64,000 bases of DNA from Jatrophihabitans_A lederbergiae (GTDB lineage Bacteria > Actinomycetota > Actinomycetes > Mycobacteriales > Jatrophihabitantaceae), in contig NZ_JAVREH010000005.1 of assembly GCF_031845305.1 (NCBI RefSeq), forward strand, positions 1 through 64,000, written 5' to 3'. Shown in pieces: positions 1 through 8,335 of the stretch. The position numbers and the translations under genes are program-made. Under the pieces are notes generated by a model, which did not search any database, had not been told where the DNA came from, and was given only the letters and a program-made list of their open reading frames with translations. Position 1 is the stretch's first letter; each line of letters opens with the position of its first letter.

Positions 1-2
1 GC

Positions 3-122
3 GTACCCGACATCCAAAAAGCCAAGAACATCCTCGGCATCCAATGCAACACCACCCTCGACACCATGCTCGACGAAGTCATCCCCTGGGTCACCCAAGC
101 CATCAACGACGGCCGCCTATAA
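3..122 (+). CDS. NAD-dependent epimerase/dehydratase, C-terminal end only (partial)
   Basis: The third forward frame is open from the window edge and reads a 39-residue tail, with PDIQKAKNILG near the start and EVIPWVTQAINDG before a TAA stop. This resembles the last helices of extended short-chain NAD-dependent sugar epimerases/dehydratases, which often carry a (V/P)DI-KA-LG motif followed by an EVIPW helix. The catalytic core lies outside the window, so the substrate cannot be named. The next gene starts 10 bases after the stop on the same strand, which suggests an operon for surface sugar synthesis. The codons are less GC-rich than those of the neighbours (many caa, aaa, atc), which may point to acquired surface-glycan DNA. 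Confidence 0.6.
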   Translation, partial: VPDIQKAKNILGIQCNTTLDTMLDEVIPWVTQAINDGRL

Positions 123-132
123 CAGGGCGACC

Positions 133-1866
133 GTGGGAGCCGCAATGCCATCCACACTCGGCGACCCCGCCGAGGCATTCGGCGAGCTCGAGTCCGCGGC
201 ATCGATCAGGGCCGGGCGGGACAGGCCAGGCAAGCGGCCTGGCCGGCCGGCATCCTGGCTCGACGGCTGGACTCTGACGGCCAGAGCTCCGAGGTTGCTG
301 GCTGCCACTGCCGCGTTCTTCACGGTGCTGGCGGTATCGCTCTACCGCGCTGAGGTGGCCAGGGGAGCGAAGTACCCGGGTCATGCCGATCCGGCGTTCT
401 TCTACAACGTCGCGCAGAACCTGCACGCCGGCCGCGGTGCGCAGATCGACTATGTCTGGCACTTTCTGGTACCGGGCACGCCCCTGCGGCACTACGCCTT
501 CGACTACTGGCTTCCGCTGCCCTCGGTGCTGATGTCGGTCGGCTTGGGCGTTGGGCACGGCCTGCCGGCCGCGATCGACGTCAGCGTCGTGATGGCCGCC
601 GTCATGTCGGCGAGCACCTATGCCCTGACCCGGGCCTTCACCACCTCGTTCTGGGCGCCAGCCGTGGCCGCGGTGGCCATCGTGGCACAACCGGTGATCT
701 CGATGTTCGCGGTGCAGACCGAGAGCGCCGTCTACCTGGGCGCCTTCGGCCTGACGGCTATGGCTGCGGCGGTGCACGCCCGCCGGCGGTTGGCCCTATG
801 GGTGGTGGCCGGCGCCGCGGCAGCTCTGGCGAACATGTCCCGCAGTGAGGGCCTGATCCTGATGGGCATCATCGGTGTCGCGGCCGTGGTGTGGACGGAG
901 CGCAGTCGCTGGCAGGTGCGGGTAGGCCTGCTGCTGCTCGGCTACCTGCCGGTCGCCGCGCCCTACTTCTACGAGAACCTGTCACACTTCGGCGCCGTGT
1001 TGCCACCGGCAGCCACCTCGTTTCCGTTCATCACCCAGAACGAGGAGCTGTTCTCGCGGCACGTAGACCGCTCCCTTTCCGGCCTGCTTGGCACTGGCAT
1101 CGTCCAGTTCGTGAATCTGCGGTTTGTCGCACTGGTGCATGAGGTCCGCGTCGCGTTCTCCGCCTTTACCAGGACGGACGCCGTGGTGCTGGTGATACTG
1201 GCGGCGCTGCTGATCTCGCGGCGCTCCCCCCGAAGCGCTCCGATGGGTCAGCGGGTCCTCGGCGCGCTGCGCTCGTCCTGGTTCGTGCCGGTCGGTTTCG
1301 TCGTGGCCCTGTTCTTGTTCGACGCCCTGGTCGCCCCGGTGGTGGCAGGCGCCGGCGCAACCGTCAAGGGCATGGTCACGGTTGTCGCCGTACCGATCGT
1401 GGCCGTGCTCGTCGCGCTGGCCGGCTCCGGATTCCGGCAGTCGATCACAGTGGTCAGCTGCGCGCTGCTGGTGCTGTCACCTATCGCGGCGCTGCCGCGC
1501 ATCAGCAAGGCCGTCGTCCGCCACAACAACGGATTCGGTCAGGCTGCGAGCAACCTCGGCCCGGCGTTGAAGCGGGAGCAGAAGTGCCTGGACCGGCCCG
1601 TGGTGATGATGACCCGCAACCCCTGGGAATTCACCCAGGCCACCGGCGTGCCATCGGTGCAGATACCCGCCGGCTCAGTCGCGGACGTGGTGGCCGTGGC
1701 CCGGGAGTACAGCGTGACTGACATCGAGGACCCGCAGATCCGACCCCAGCTCAGCGACCTCAGCGCGATGCTGGCCGCTGCTGGTCCGCTGACGCTGGCC
1801 GAACACTTCGGCTCCCGCCGGATCTACCGCATTCGCGCGACAACCGCCGGCCACGCGCACTGCTGA
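133..1866 (+). CDS. Polytopic membrane GT-C type glycosyltransferase (PMT/ArnT-like)
   Basis: The product is 577 residues with a soluble N-terminal stretch of about 50 residues, then roughly ten hydrophobic segments and a C-terminal periplasmic-type domain from about residue 465. After the first membrane segment the loop contains HADPAFFYNVAQNL, an acidic first-loop motif like those of GT-C enzymes that use polyprenyl-phosphate sugars. It probably transfers a sugar to an extracytoplasmic acceptor; donor and acceptor are unknown. The GTG at 133 follows the upstream stop by 10 bases; an in-frame ATG at 145 is an alternative start. It meets the methyltransferase gene tail to tail with a one-base gap. 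GT-C fold is the best guess from topology and this motif only. Confidence 0.6.
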   Translation: MGAAMPSTLGDPAEAFGELESAASIRAGRDRPGKRPGRPASWLDGWTLTARAPRLLAATAAFFTVLAVSLYRAEVARGAKYPGHADPAFFYNVAQNLHAGRGAQIDYVWHFLVPGTPLRHYAFDYWLPLPSVLMSVGLGVGHGLPAAIDVSVVMAAVMSASTYALTRAFTTSFWAPAVAAVAIVAQPVISMFAVQTESAVYLGAFGLTAMAAAVHARRRLALWVVAGAAAALANMSRSEGLILMGIIGVAAVVWTERSRWQVRVGLLLLGYLPVAAPYFYENLSHFGAVLPPAATSFPFITQNEELFSRHVDRSLSGLLGTGIVQFVNLRFVALVHEVRVAFSAFTRTDAVVLVILAALLISRRSPRSAPMGQRVLGALRSSWFVPVGFVVALFLFDALVAPVVAGAGATVKGMVTVVAVPIVAVLVALAGSGFRQSITVVSCALLVLSPIAALPRISKAVVRHNNGFGQAASNLGPALKREQKCLDRPVVMMTRNPWEFTQATGVPSVQIPAGSVADVVAVAREYSVTDIEDPQIRPQLSDLSAMLAAAGPLTLAEHFGSRRIYRIRATTAGHAHC

Positions 1867-1867
1867 G

Positions 1868-2536
1868 TCAGCCGGCGGTCGGCGTCGCCACCATGAAAGC
1901 CTGGGCTCCGAGCACCCGCCAGGCCAGCGGCACTTTGAGGTAGAGCCGAACCAGCGCAGGCCCGCTGGGCAGCCAGCTCTTCGTGGTGTAGGGCAGGAAG
2001 CGAGGGATCGACCGCACCACGTCATAGCCGGTCGCGGTGAAGGCCTCGACGAGCGCGCGGTCGTCCACCGGGGTGATGTGGTCGAAGAACTGCCAGTAGT
2101 CCCGCGCGCAGTAGCGGACGTTGGGCTGCAGCACCAGCAAGCGTCCGCCGGGTTTGAGGACCCGGCGGACTTCGACCAGCGTGGACAAGATGACCTCGCG
2201 GCTGATGTGCTCAAAGAAGTTGCTGATGAACACCACGTCGACGGACTGGTCGGCAAGGTCGATCAGCTCATTGGAACGCTGGACGTGCGTCTCGACGCCC
2301 TCGGCCGCGCGAAGCTTCACATCCGGGTTGAGGTCGACCGCGATCCGCCGTCCGGCCCGGATGTTGTTGATGAATTCACAATGCCCAGCGGCAAGATCCA
2401 GGACGACCGCGTCCTCAGGCACCCACTGCTGAAAGAAGTCCGAACACAGCACCTGCCAGAGATCCTGGCGCTGCTCGCCTTCGGTGCCGAACCTGTTGCT
2501 GTAGAGGGCTTTCAACCCACTCGACTCGAGCTCCAC
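1868..2536 (-). CDS. Class I SAM-dependent methyltransferase
   Basis: The product is 222 residues with a Rossmann methyltransferase core: motif I is VVLDLAAGHCEF (about residues 43-54), an acidic strand end RIAVDLNPDV follows, then SVDVVFISNFFEHI and the post-motif RRVLKPGGRLLVLQPN. These features match the type 11/12 family that methylates small molecules or sugars. DLAAGHCEF departs from the usual D-x-GxGxG. The C-terminus ends in a hydrophobic stretch (LVRLYLKVPLAWRVLGAQAFMV) that may touch the membrane. Position beside the epimerase tail and glycosyltransferase suggests a role in glycan modification, which is inference. The GTG at 2536 was chosen because it gives the full N-terminal helix; no strong ribosome binding site is visible. 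Confidence 0.75.
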   Translation of the reverse strand: MELESSGLKALYSNRFGTEGEQRQDLWQVLCSDFFQQWVPEDAVVLDLAAGHCEFINNIRAGRRIAVDLNPDVKLRAAEGVETHVQRSNELIDLADQSVDVVFISNFFEHISREVILSTLVEVRRVLKPGGRLLVLQPNVRYCARDYWQFFDHITPVDDRALVEAFTATGYDVVRSIPRFLPYTTKSWLPSGPALVRLYLKVPLAWRVLGAQAFMVATPTAG

Positions 2537-2672
2537 TGGCCTTAACCGCCTCTGACGTCGGGTTTTCTGCGGTGAAGCGCAGTTCGGGCAACGGCTCCGA
2601 GCGTATCAGCGCCGTGCCGATTGGACCGCGACCACAGACCAGCCAGCACCAGGCATACCGCCGGCCGGCGTG

Positions 2673-2678
2673 TAACGT
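2673..2678 (+). promoter_or_regulatory. Candidate -10 box for the leu leader transcript
   Basis: TAACGT fits the actinobacterial -10 consensus TANNNT and ends 10 bases before the ATG of the leucine leader peptide. Transcription would start about four bases before that ATG, so the leader mRNA would be almost leaderless, as is common for actinobacterial amino-acid leader peptides. No clear -35 is seen. The region 2537-2672 before it shows no other feature. Confidence 0.45.
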
Positions 2679-2688
2679 TGCGGCCATC

Positions 2689-2745
2689 ATGCGCGCGGTT
2701 CTCCTTCTTCGCAGCCGTGACGAGGCACTAGGACGCTGGTTCTGA
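2689..2745 (+). CDS. leuL: Leucine leader peptide for leuA attenuation
   Basis: An 18-codon ORF reads MRAVLLLRSRDEALGRWF and holds three consecutive leucine codons (ctc ctt ctt), rarer leucine codons in such GC-rich DNA. It lies 104 bases upstream of leuA on the same strand and is followed by a stem-loop. In actinobacteria leuA is known to be preceded by such Leu-rich leaders: a ribosome stalled on the Leu codons when leucyl-tRNA is scarce changes the downstream RNA fold and lets transcription enter leuA. The reading frame and Leu run are seen; the mechanism is inferred from the family. Confidence 0.8.
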   Translation: MRAVLLLRSRDEALGRWF

Positions 2746-2758
2746 TCCCAGCCGGTCC

Positions 2759-2797
2759 GGTCGGCCCCTCGTCGCGGGTCGAAGTGCTGCGCCGACC
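2759..2797 (+). terminator. Candidate leuA attenuator hairpin
   Basis: GGTCGGC at 2759-2765 pairs with GCCGACC at 2791-2797 and is followed by a pyrimidine-rich stretch (AGTTCCTCCTTTCC). It sits between the leucine leader peptide and leuA, where an intrinsic terminator is expected for ribosome-mediated attenuation. The U tract is weak, and the competing antiterminator was not worked out. Confidence 0.45.
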
Positions 2798-2849
2798 AGT
2801 TCCTCCTTTCCGAACTGCCCCGGCCCACGCCCGCTAGGAGCTACCCGCC

Positions 2850-4646
2850 ATGTCTGAACGTCCCAGCACCGCACCCAGCACCGCACCGCGTCGTCGCACC
2901 ACTCAGCAACCGACCGCCATGCCGGTGCACCGCTACTCAGCCTTCCCGCCGATCGACCTGCCGGACCGGCAGTGGCCCACCCGCACCATCACCCGCGCAC
3001 CCCGCTGGCTGTCGACAGACCTGCGGGATGGCAACCAGGCGCTCATCGACCCGATGAACACCGCCCGCAAGCGCGCGATGTTCGACCTGCTGGTGCGGAT
3101 GGGCTACAAAGAGATCGAGGTCGGCTTTCCGGCCGCCAGCCAGACGGACTTCGACTTCGTCCGAGAGCTGATCGAGTCCGGCAAGGTTCCCGACGACGTG
3201 ACGATCTCGGTGCTGACCCAGGCTCGTGAAGAGCTGATCGAGCGCACCGTGCAGTCGCTGGTCGGGGCTTCCCGGGCGACCGTCCATATGTACAACGCCG
3301 CGGCGCCGGTCTTCCGCAAGGTGGTCTTCGGACTGTCCGGTGACGGCCGGGACGAGTGCCGGTCCATCGCGACCGAGGGCACCCAGGCCGTGGTGAAGTA
3401 CGCAGAGACCTACCTGCTCGCCGGTGCGGGCTCGACCATCTTCGGCTATGAGTACTCGCCCGAGATCTTCATGGACACCGAGCTCGACTTCTCCCTCGAC
3501 ATCTGCGACGCGGTGATGCGGGTGTGGCAGCCAGGACCAGACCGCGAGATCGTGCTGAACCTGCCCTGCACGGTCGAGCGCTCGACGCCCAACGTCTACG
3601 CCGACCAGATCGAGTGGATGAGCCGCAACCTGCCCAACCGGGACCATGTCGCGCTGTCTGTGCACACCCACAACGACCGGGGCACGGCCGTCGCGGATGC
3701 CGAATTGGCGGTGCTGGCCGGGGCGGACCGGATCGAGGGCTGCCTGTTCGGCAATGGTGAGCGCTCCGGCAACGTCGACCTGGTGACCCTCGGTCTGAAC
3801 CTGTACAGCCAGGGCGTCGATCCCGAGATCGACTTCTCAGACATCGACGAGATCCGCCGGACCGCCGAGTACTGCAACCGGATCGGCGTGCACGAGCGCC
3901 ATCCGTACGCCGGTGACCTGGTGTACACGTCGTTCTCCGGTTCCCATCAGGACGCGATCAAGAAGGGCTTCGACGCCCTGGAATCCGGTGCGCGCGCGGC
4001 TGGCAAGCCGGTCGCCGAGATGCCGTGGCAGATCCCTTACCTGCCCATCGACCCCAAGGACGTCGGCCGCTCGTACGAGGCCGTGATCCGGGTGAACAGC
4101 CAGTCCGGCAAGGGCGGCGTCGCCTACATCATGAAGACCGAGCACAAGCTGGACCTGCCGCGCCGGCTGCAGATCGACTTCAGCCAGGTCATCCAGCGGC
4201 ACACCGACGATGCCGGCGGCGAGGTCGACGCGGCGGCGATGTGGTCGATCTTCGAGGCCGAGTACCTCTTCGACTCCGACGCCACCTTCGCCCTCACGTC
4301 CTTCTCGTCCTTCTCGTCCTCCGATGACAACGGCATGACGCGGGTGAACGCCCGGGTGCGGGCCTTCGGTAAGGACTGGGACGTCACCGGCGTCGGCAAC
4401 GGCCCGATCAACGCCTTCTGCCAGGCGGTGTCCGAACCAGACATGGGACTCGGCGGCGTCGGCCTGCGGGTGCTCGACTATTCCGAGCACGCGCTCACGA
4501 CCGGCGGGGACGCCGAGGCCGCCGCCTACCTCGAGATCGAGGTCGGTGACCAGGTGCTGTGGGGCGTCGGGATCAGCGAGTCGATCGTCGGTGCCTCGCT
4601 TCGGGCCGTGATGAGCGGCGTCAACCGGATCGCCCGCAACCGCTGA
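2850..4646 (+). CDS. leuA: 2-isopropylmalate synthase
   Basis: LeuA condenses 2-oxoisovalerate with acetyl-CoA, the first committed step of leucine synthesis, in the cytosol. The 598-residue product is the long actinobacterial form. The catalytic TIM barrel begins with LRDGNQ (58-63), whose acidic residue binds the metal; the metal-binding HTHND is at 272-276 and GNGERSGNVDL follows. The last third is the allosteric leucine-binding domain (ends GASLRAVMSGVNRI). A short Ser/Phe repeat (SFSSFSSSDD) lies in the linker before that domain, where mycobacterial LeuA carries a variable repeat region. The start is supported by AGGAG nine bases upstream. It is preceded by a leucine leader peptide and attenuator. 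Confidence 0.96.
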   Translation: MSERPSTAPSTAPRRRTTQQPTAMPVHRYSAFPPIDLPDRQWPTRTITRAPRWLSTDLRDGNQALIDPMNTARKRAMFDLLVRMGYKEIEVGFPAASQTDFDFVRELIESGKVPDDVTISVLTQAREELIERTVQSLVGASRATVHMYNAAAPVFRKVVFGLSGDGRDECRSIATEGTQAVVKYAETYLLAGAGSTIFGYEYSPEIFMDTELDFSLDICDAVMRVWQPGPDREIVLNLPCTVERSTPNVYADQIEWMSRNLPNRDHVALSVHTHNDRGTAVADAELAVLAGADRIEGCLFGNGERSGNVDLVTLGLNLYSQGVDPEIDFSDIDEIRRTAEYCNRIGVHERHPYAGDLVYTSFSGSHQDAIKKGFDALESGARAAGKPVAEMPWQIPYLPIDPKDVGRSYEAVIRVNSQSGKGGVAYIMKTEHKLDLPRRLQIDFSQVIQRHTDDAGGEVDAAAMWSIFEAEYLFDSDATFALTSFSSFSSSDDNGMTRVNARVRAFGKDWDVTGVGNGPINAFCQAVSEPDMGLGGVGLRVLDYSEHALTTGGDAEAAAYLEIEVGDQVLWGVGISESIVGASLRAVMSGVNRIARNR

Positions 4647-4663
4647 GACGCATAGCCGGCGGA

Positions 4664-4722
4664 TGCCGCTGTTGCCGGCCACCCGGTTCGGGCACAGCGG
4701 TGTCCTCATCGGGTGGCGGCAT
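4664..4722. terminator. Possible bidirectional terminator between leuA and recR
   Basis: ATGCCG at 4664-4669 and CCACCCG at 4679-4685 can pair with CGGGTGG at 4710-4716 and CGGCAT at 4717-4722, giving a stem with one large bulge between convergent genes. There is no U tract. Confidence 0.3.
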
Positions 4723-4724
4723 GC

Positions 4725-5321
4725 TCAGTCAACCGTCCGTCGGCCGGAGAAGGCGCGCCCGAGCGTCACCTCGTCGGCATATTCGAGGTCCCCGCCGACC
4801 GGAAGTCCGCTCGCCAGCCTGCTGACGATCACCCCCATCGGCTTGATCAGCCGCGCGAGGTAGGTCGCGGTGGCCTCACCCTCGAGGTTGGGATCGGTTG
4901 CCAGGATCAGCTCGGTCACCGCGCCGTCGCTGAGCCGCATCAGCAATTCACGCACCCGAAGGTCATCCGGGCCGATGCCGTCGATGGGACTGATCGCGCC
5001 GCCGAGCACGTGGTAACGGCCCCGGTACTCCCGGGTCCGCTCCACGGCAATGACATCCTTCGGCTCCTCGACGACACAGATGATGCTCGCGTCGCGCCGC
5101 GGATCACGACAGATCCGGCACTCGTCACCCTCGGACACGTTTCCGCAGATCCGGCAGAACTTGACCTCCGCCTTGACCCGCCGGAGCACTCCGGCCAGCC
5201 GATCGACGTCAGCGGAGTCCGCGGACAGTATGTGAAACGCGATGCGCTGCGCGCTCTTCGGGCCGATGCCGGGAAGCCGCCCAAGCTCATCGATCAGATC
5301 CTGGACGGCGCCTTCATACAT
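4725..5321 (-). CDS. recR: Recombination mediator protein RecR
   Basis: RecR acts with RecF and RecO to load RecA on gapped DNA. The 198-residue product has the N-terminal HhH region (ELGRLPGIGPKSAQRIAFHIL), a four-cysteine zinc finger (CRICGNVSEGDECRIC) and a Toprim domain (ICVVEEPKDVIAVERT, then LILATDPNLEGEATATYLARL). Length matches the family. The ATG at 5321 shares a base with the ebfC stop; a GTG one codon upstream (5324) is also possible, and either way the two genes are translationally coupled. It is the last gene of the dnaX-phosphatase-ebfC-recR run, the dnaX-ebfC-recR order being common in bacteria. Confidence 0.96.
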   Translation of the reverse strand: MYEGAVQDLIDELGRLPGIGPKSAQRIAFHILSADSADVDRLAGVLRRVKAEVKFCRICGNVSEGDECRICRDPRRDASIICVVEEPKDVIAVERTREYRGRYHVLGGAISPIDGIGPDDLRVRELLMRLSDGAVTELILATDPNLEGEATATYLARLIKPMGVIVSRLASGLPVGGDLEYADEVTLGRAFSGRRTVD

Positions 5322-5653
5322 CACAGGCCGGGTATGCCCATTCCACCCATGCCCCCGGTCAGCGGGCCGAGCTTCTCAGAGGCAAGCGCGCTCGCGTTGT
5401 GGGTGGCATCCCGGACGGCCGCGACGACAAGGTCCTGCAACGTCTCGGCATCCTCTGGGTCGACGACCTTGGGGTCGATGGTCACCGTGAGCAGCTCGCC
5501 GCTGCCGGTCACCTTGGCGCTGACGAGGCCACCACCGGCAGACCCCTCGACCTCGGTCTCGGCCAGCTCTGCCTGCGCGACAGCGAGCTGTTGCTGCATC
5601 TTCTGGGCCTGCTTCATCAGCTGTTGCATGTTGGGCTGGCCGCCTGGTCGCAC
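5321..5653 (-). CDS. ebfC: YbaB/EbfC family nucleoid-associated protein
   Basis: This small DNA-binding protein is usually encoded between dnaX and recR. The 110-residue product starts MRPGGQPNMQQLMKQAQKM, a coiled helix rich in Gln and Met, then has the central strands (VSAKVTGSGELLTVTIDPKVVD) and a Gly/Met-rich tail. The GTG at 5653 was chosen over an ATG 36 bases upstream because AGGAGA lies six bases before it and family members start with this helix. The 154 bases between it and the phosphatase gene show no further gene. Confidence 0.93.
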   Translation of the reverse strand: MRPGGQPNMQQLMKQAQKMQQQLAVAQAELAETEVEGSAGGGLVSAKVTGSGELLTVTIDPKVVDPEDAETLQDLVVAAVRDATHNASALASEKLGPLTGGMGGMGIPGL

Positions 5654-5807
5654 GTCGATCTCTCCTCGAGCTGAACACGGTGATTGCACGGCTACAGCCG
5701 CACGTGCGTCAGCCTAACGCCCGGGACTGACAGTGGCCGCCCGGACACAGCGGAGAATGACGGGCGGGCACACTTCCGCTCGCCCTGAGCACGACGTGCG
5801 TGGCCCG

Positions 5808-6347
5808 CTAGAGCGGAACCCTGCTCTCCAGCCGCTCACGGAGCACGTCGGGCAGCCGGGCGCAGGCGGACTCGACCTCGCGCAGCGCCTGCTCGAAGGC
5901 GGGCAGCTCGTCGTAATAAGGGTCGGGGACGTCGAGGTCGCCAGCGGCTACCGCCACCGCGTCGTGGCTTCGCAGCAGCTCGATGGACGCCGCGGCAGCG
6001 TCCGGATCGTCGGCGGTCCCGGCCAGCTCGCGAAGCCGCGAGAGATGCCCGCTGTCCAGGGCCAGCACCACATCACGGGTCGCGAAGTCCTCGGCGCCGA
6101 ACTGCTTGGCCACGTGGGCGGCAGGGTCATAGCCATGTGCCACCAAGGTCGCTCGGGCCCGGGGGTCCATGTCCTTACCGACGTGCCAGGAACCAGTACC
6201 CGCACTGTCCACCACGATGAGGTCGGCCAGCCCGGCCTCGGCCAGCCGTGCCGACAGCACCACCTCGCCCATTGGCGAGCGGCAGATGTTGCCGGTGCAC
6301 ACGAAGCACACCCGCAGCGGGATGTGCGCCTGCTGGGGATCGGTCAC
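5808..6347 (-). CDS. Low-molecular-weight protein-tyrosine phosphatase
   Basis: The N-terminus holds the P-loop C17-TGNIC-R23-S, the Cys-x5-Arg signature of this family, and the general-acid motif VPDPYY lies near residue 142. The product is 179 residues, slightly longer than the usual 150-160. Homologues include mycobacterial PtpA and the phosphatases paired with bacterial tyrosine kinases that control capsule synthesis; no kinase is seen here. The GTG start overlaps the dnaX stop (GTGA), so the two are co-translated, an unusual partner for dnaX. Confidence 0.9.
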   Translation of the reverse strand: MTDPQQAHIPLRVCFVCTGNICRSPMGEVVLSARLAEAGLADLIVVDSAGTGSWHVGKDMDPRARATLVAHGYDPAAHVAKQFGAEDFATRDVVLALDSGHLSRLRELAGTADDPDAAAASIELLRSHDAVAVAAGDLDVPDPYYDELPAFEQALREVESACARLPDVLRERLESRVPL

Positions 6348-8236
6348 GACGTCTCCATGGGCCGCGCGCCGAGGCTGCTCTGCAACAGCGCGATCGCTGC
6401 CGCCTCGGCATCGCCGCCGCTGCGGTCGGTCCGGTGGAACTCGTCGGACTCCTCGTCCACCCCGTCGTTCGCGGCTGCTGGCGGGCTGGGAACGGACTCA
6501 CTCGCGGCTGGCCGTGCCGATCGTGCCGGGCGTGCGGGCCGGCTCGCCCGCTCGGGCATCGGCTCGCCATCGGCGGCGGGCGGCCTGTCGGCGGGCGCGG
6601 CCGGGGACGCGTTTGTCGACGGCGCCGAAGTCACGGTGAGCTGCCAGTTACCGAAGACGACCGATTGCAGCACGTCACGCAGGACGGCCAGGTTGCTGTC
6701 GTCCGCGATTCGTCGCGCCAGGCCCGCGGGGGCCTGCAGGCTGACCACCTCACCCTCGACCGAGGCGATCTGGACCTCGTTCATCATGGCCCACTTGACC
6801 TTGCTCCGGTCGCGCAGCGCCAGCATGACCTGGGGCCACAGGTGACGCAGATCGGTGGACTCGCTACTTGCCTGGGACGCCGCAGGAAGACCTGCGGGAG
6901 CCACCGGCGACGGGGCCGGCGGAGCCACCTGCTCCTGCACAACCTCGTCGGGAGGGCTGCTGTCAGCCGACTCAGGTGCTGGTTCGCTGACCTCGGACGG
7001 GCCGGCGGTACGGTCCCTCGCCAGCGGCTCGACCGGATCCGCAGGCGCTGGAGTTCCGGCTGCGGCATCGGCGTCCATGGCTTGCCGTCGCTCGAGGCGT
7101 TCCAGTCGCTGCAGCAGCGCCGCCGAGTCCGAGGCGGCGTCGGGCAGCAACATCCGGGCGCACAGCAGCTCGAGCATCAGGCGCGGCGAGGTGGTGCCGC
7201 GCATGTCCGTGAGCGTGGTGTGCGCGATGTCGGCGAAGCGCACCAGGCTCGCGATGCCGATCCGCCGCGACTGGTCGGCGAGCCGGTCGGCCTGGTCGCC
7301 GGCGTAGTCGATCAAGCCCTTGCTGACCGCATCGGGCACCGCGTCCAGGACTATCAGGTCACGCAACCGGTCCAGCAGGTCGGCGGCGAAACGGCGGGGA
7401 TCGTGGCCGGCCTCGACCACGCTGTCGATGGTTCCGTACACCGCGGCGGCGTCCCCGACGGCCAGGGCATCGGTCATGTCGTCCAGCAGCGCGGAGTCGG
7501 TGACCCCGAGCAGCCCGACCGCGCGGGCGTAGGTCACGCCCTCGGAGCCCGCACCGGCGAGCAACTGGTCCAGCACCGACAACGAGTCCCGCGCCGAGCC
7601 GGCCCCAGCCCGGACGACCAGCGGGAACACCGCGGGCTCGACCGTGGCGTCCTCGGCCTGGCAGATCCACTCCAGGTGGGCGCGCAGCACCGACGGCGGG
7701 ATGAGCCGGAACGGATAGTGGTGCGTCCGCGACCGGATGGTCTGCAGCACCTTCTCGGGCTCAGTCGTGGCGAAGATGAAGATCAGGAAGTCCGGCGGCT
7801 CTTCGACGAGCTTCAGCAGGGCGTTGAAGCCCTGCGTGGTCACCATGTGGGCCTCGTCGATGATGTAGACCTTGTAGCGGTCCCGAACCGGGGCGTAGTA
7901 CGCGCGTTCGCGAAGGTCGCGGGCGTCGTCCACCCCACCGTGGCTGGCGGCATCGATCTCGATGACGTCGATGGAACCGGGGCCGTTCGGCGCGAGGTCC
8001 TTGCACGATCCGCAGACCCCGCACGGAGTCGGCGTCGGGCCCTGCTCACAGTTCAGCGACCGGGCCAGGATGCGCGCACTGGAGGTCTTTCCGCAGCCGC
8101 GCGGCCCGGAGAACAGGTAGGCGTGATTGATCCGGCCCGCGGAGAGCGCCTGCATCAGCGGGGCGGTCACGTGCTCTTGGCCGATGACCTCGGAGAAGGT
8201 CGCCGACCGGTACTTTCGATAAAGCGCCAATGCCAC
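6344..8236 (-). CDS. dnaX: DNA polymerase III subunit gamma/tau
   Basis: DnaX is the clamp-loader ATPase that opens and loads the beta clamp and couples polymerases at the fork. The 630-residue product has a Walker A motif (GPRGCGKTSSARIL) near residue 43, the zinc module (CEQGPTPTPCGVCGSC), the Walker B DEAH box (IIDEAHMV), and the SARDSLSVLDQL region, followed by a Pro/Ala-rich linker and a tau-like C-terminal domain. No slippery frameshift site was recognised. The GTG start lies six bases after a TAGGGT -10 box, so the mRNA is probably leaderless. It is the first gene of the run that continues to recR. Confidence 0.95.
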   Translation of the reverse strand: MALALYRKYRSATFSEVIGQEHVTAPLMQALSAGRINHAYLFSGPRGCGKTSSARILARSLNCEQGPTPTPCGVCGSCKDLAPNGPGSIDVIEIDAASHGGVDDARDLRERAYYAPVRDRYKVYIIDEAHMVTTQGFNALLKLVEEPPDFLIFIFATTEPEKVLQTIRSRTHHYPFRLIPPSVLRAHLEWICQAEDATVEPAVFPLVVRAGAGSARDSLSVLDQLLAGAGSEGVTYARAVGLLGVTDSALLDDMTDALAVGDAAAVYGTIDSVVEAGHDPRRFAADLLDRLRDLIVLDAVPDAVSKGLIDYAGDQADRLADQSRRIGIASLVRFADIAHTTLTDMRGTTSPRLMLELLCARMLLPDAASDSAALLQRLERLERRQAMDADAAAGTPAPADPVEPLARDRTAGPSEVSEPAPESADSSPPDEVVQEQVAPPAPSPVAPAGLPAASQASSESTDLRHLWPQVMLALRDRSKVKWAMMNEVQIASVEGEVVSLQAPAGLARRIADDSNLAVLRDVLQSVVFGNWQLTVTSAPSTNASPAAPADRPPAADGEPMPERASRPARPARSARPAASESVPSPPAAANDGVDEESDEFHRTDRSGGDAEAAAIALLQSSLGARPMETS

Positions 8237-8242
8237 GGGGCA

Positions 8243-8248
8243 ACCCTA
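8243..8248 (-). promoter_or_regulatory. -10 box of a leaderless dnaX promoter
   Basis: On the minus strand TAGGGT is followed by six bases and then the GTG of dnaX. TANNNT-N6-start places +1 on the start codon, the leaderless pattern common in actinobacteria. No Shine-Dalgarno sequence is present. Confidence 0.5.
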
Positions 8249-8300
8249 TCTCGCCCCGCTGACGATCCCTGTCAGTCCTCGTCGGGGCCTTCGTCGGCGG

Positions 8301-8335
8301 GCGCCGTCATCGCAGTCGGGGGCGCCGTCATCGCA
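8301..8335. repeat. 14-bp direct repeat, 21-bp period
   Basis: GCGCCGTCATCGCA occurs at 8301-8314 and again at 8322-8335, spanning the end of the cupin remnant. It probably arose by local slippage or duplication. Confidence 0.6.

Noticed and set aside
6344..8236. A programmed frameshift in dnaX making a short gamma subunit
   Set aside because: No A-rich slippery heptamer with a downstream stem was recognised in the GC-rich linker.
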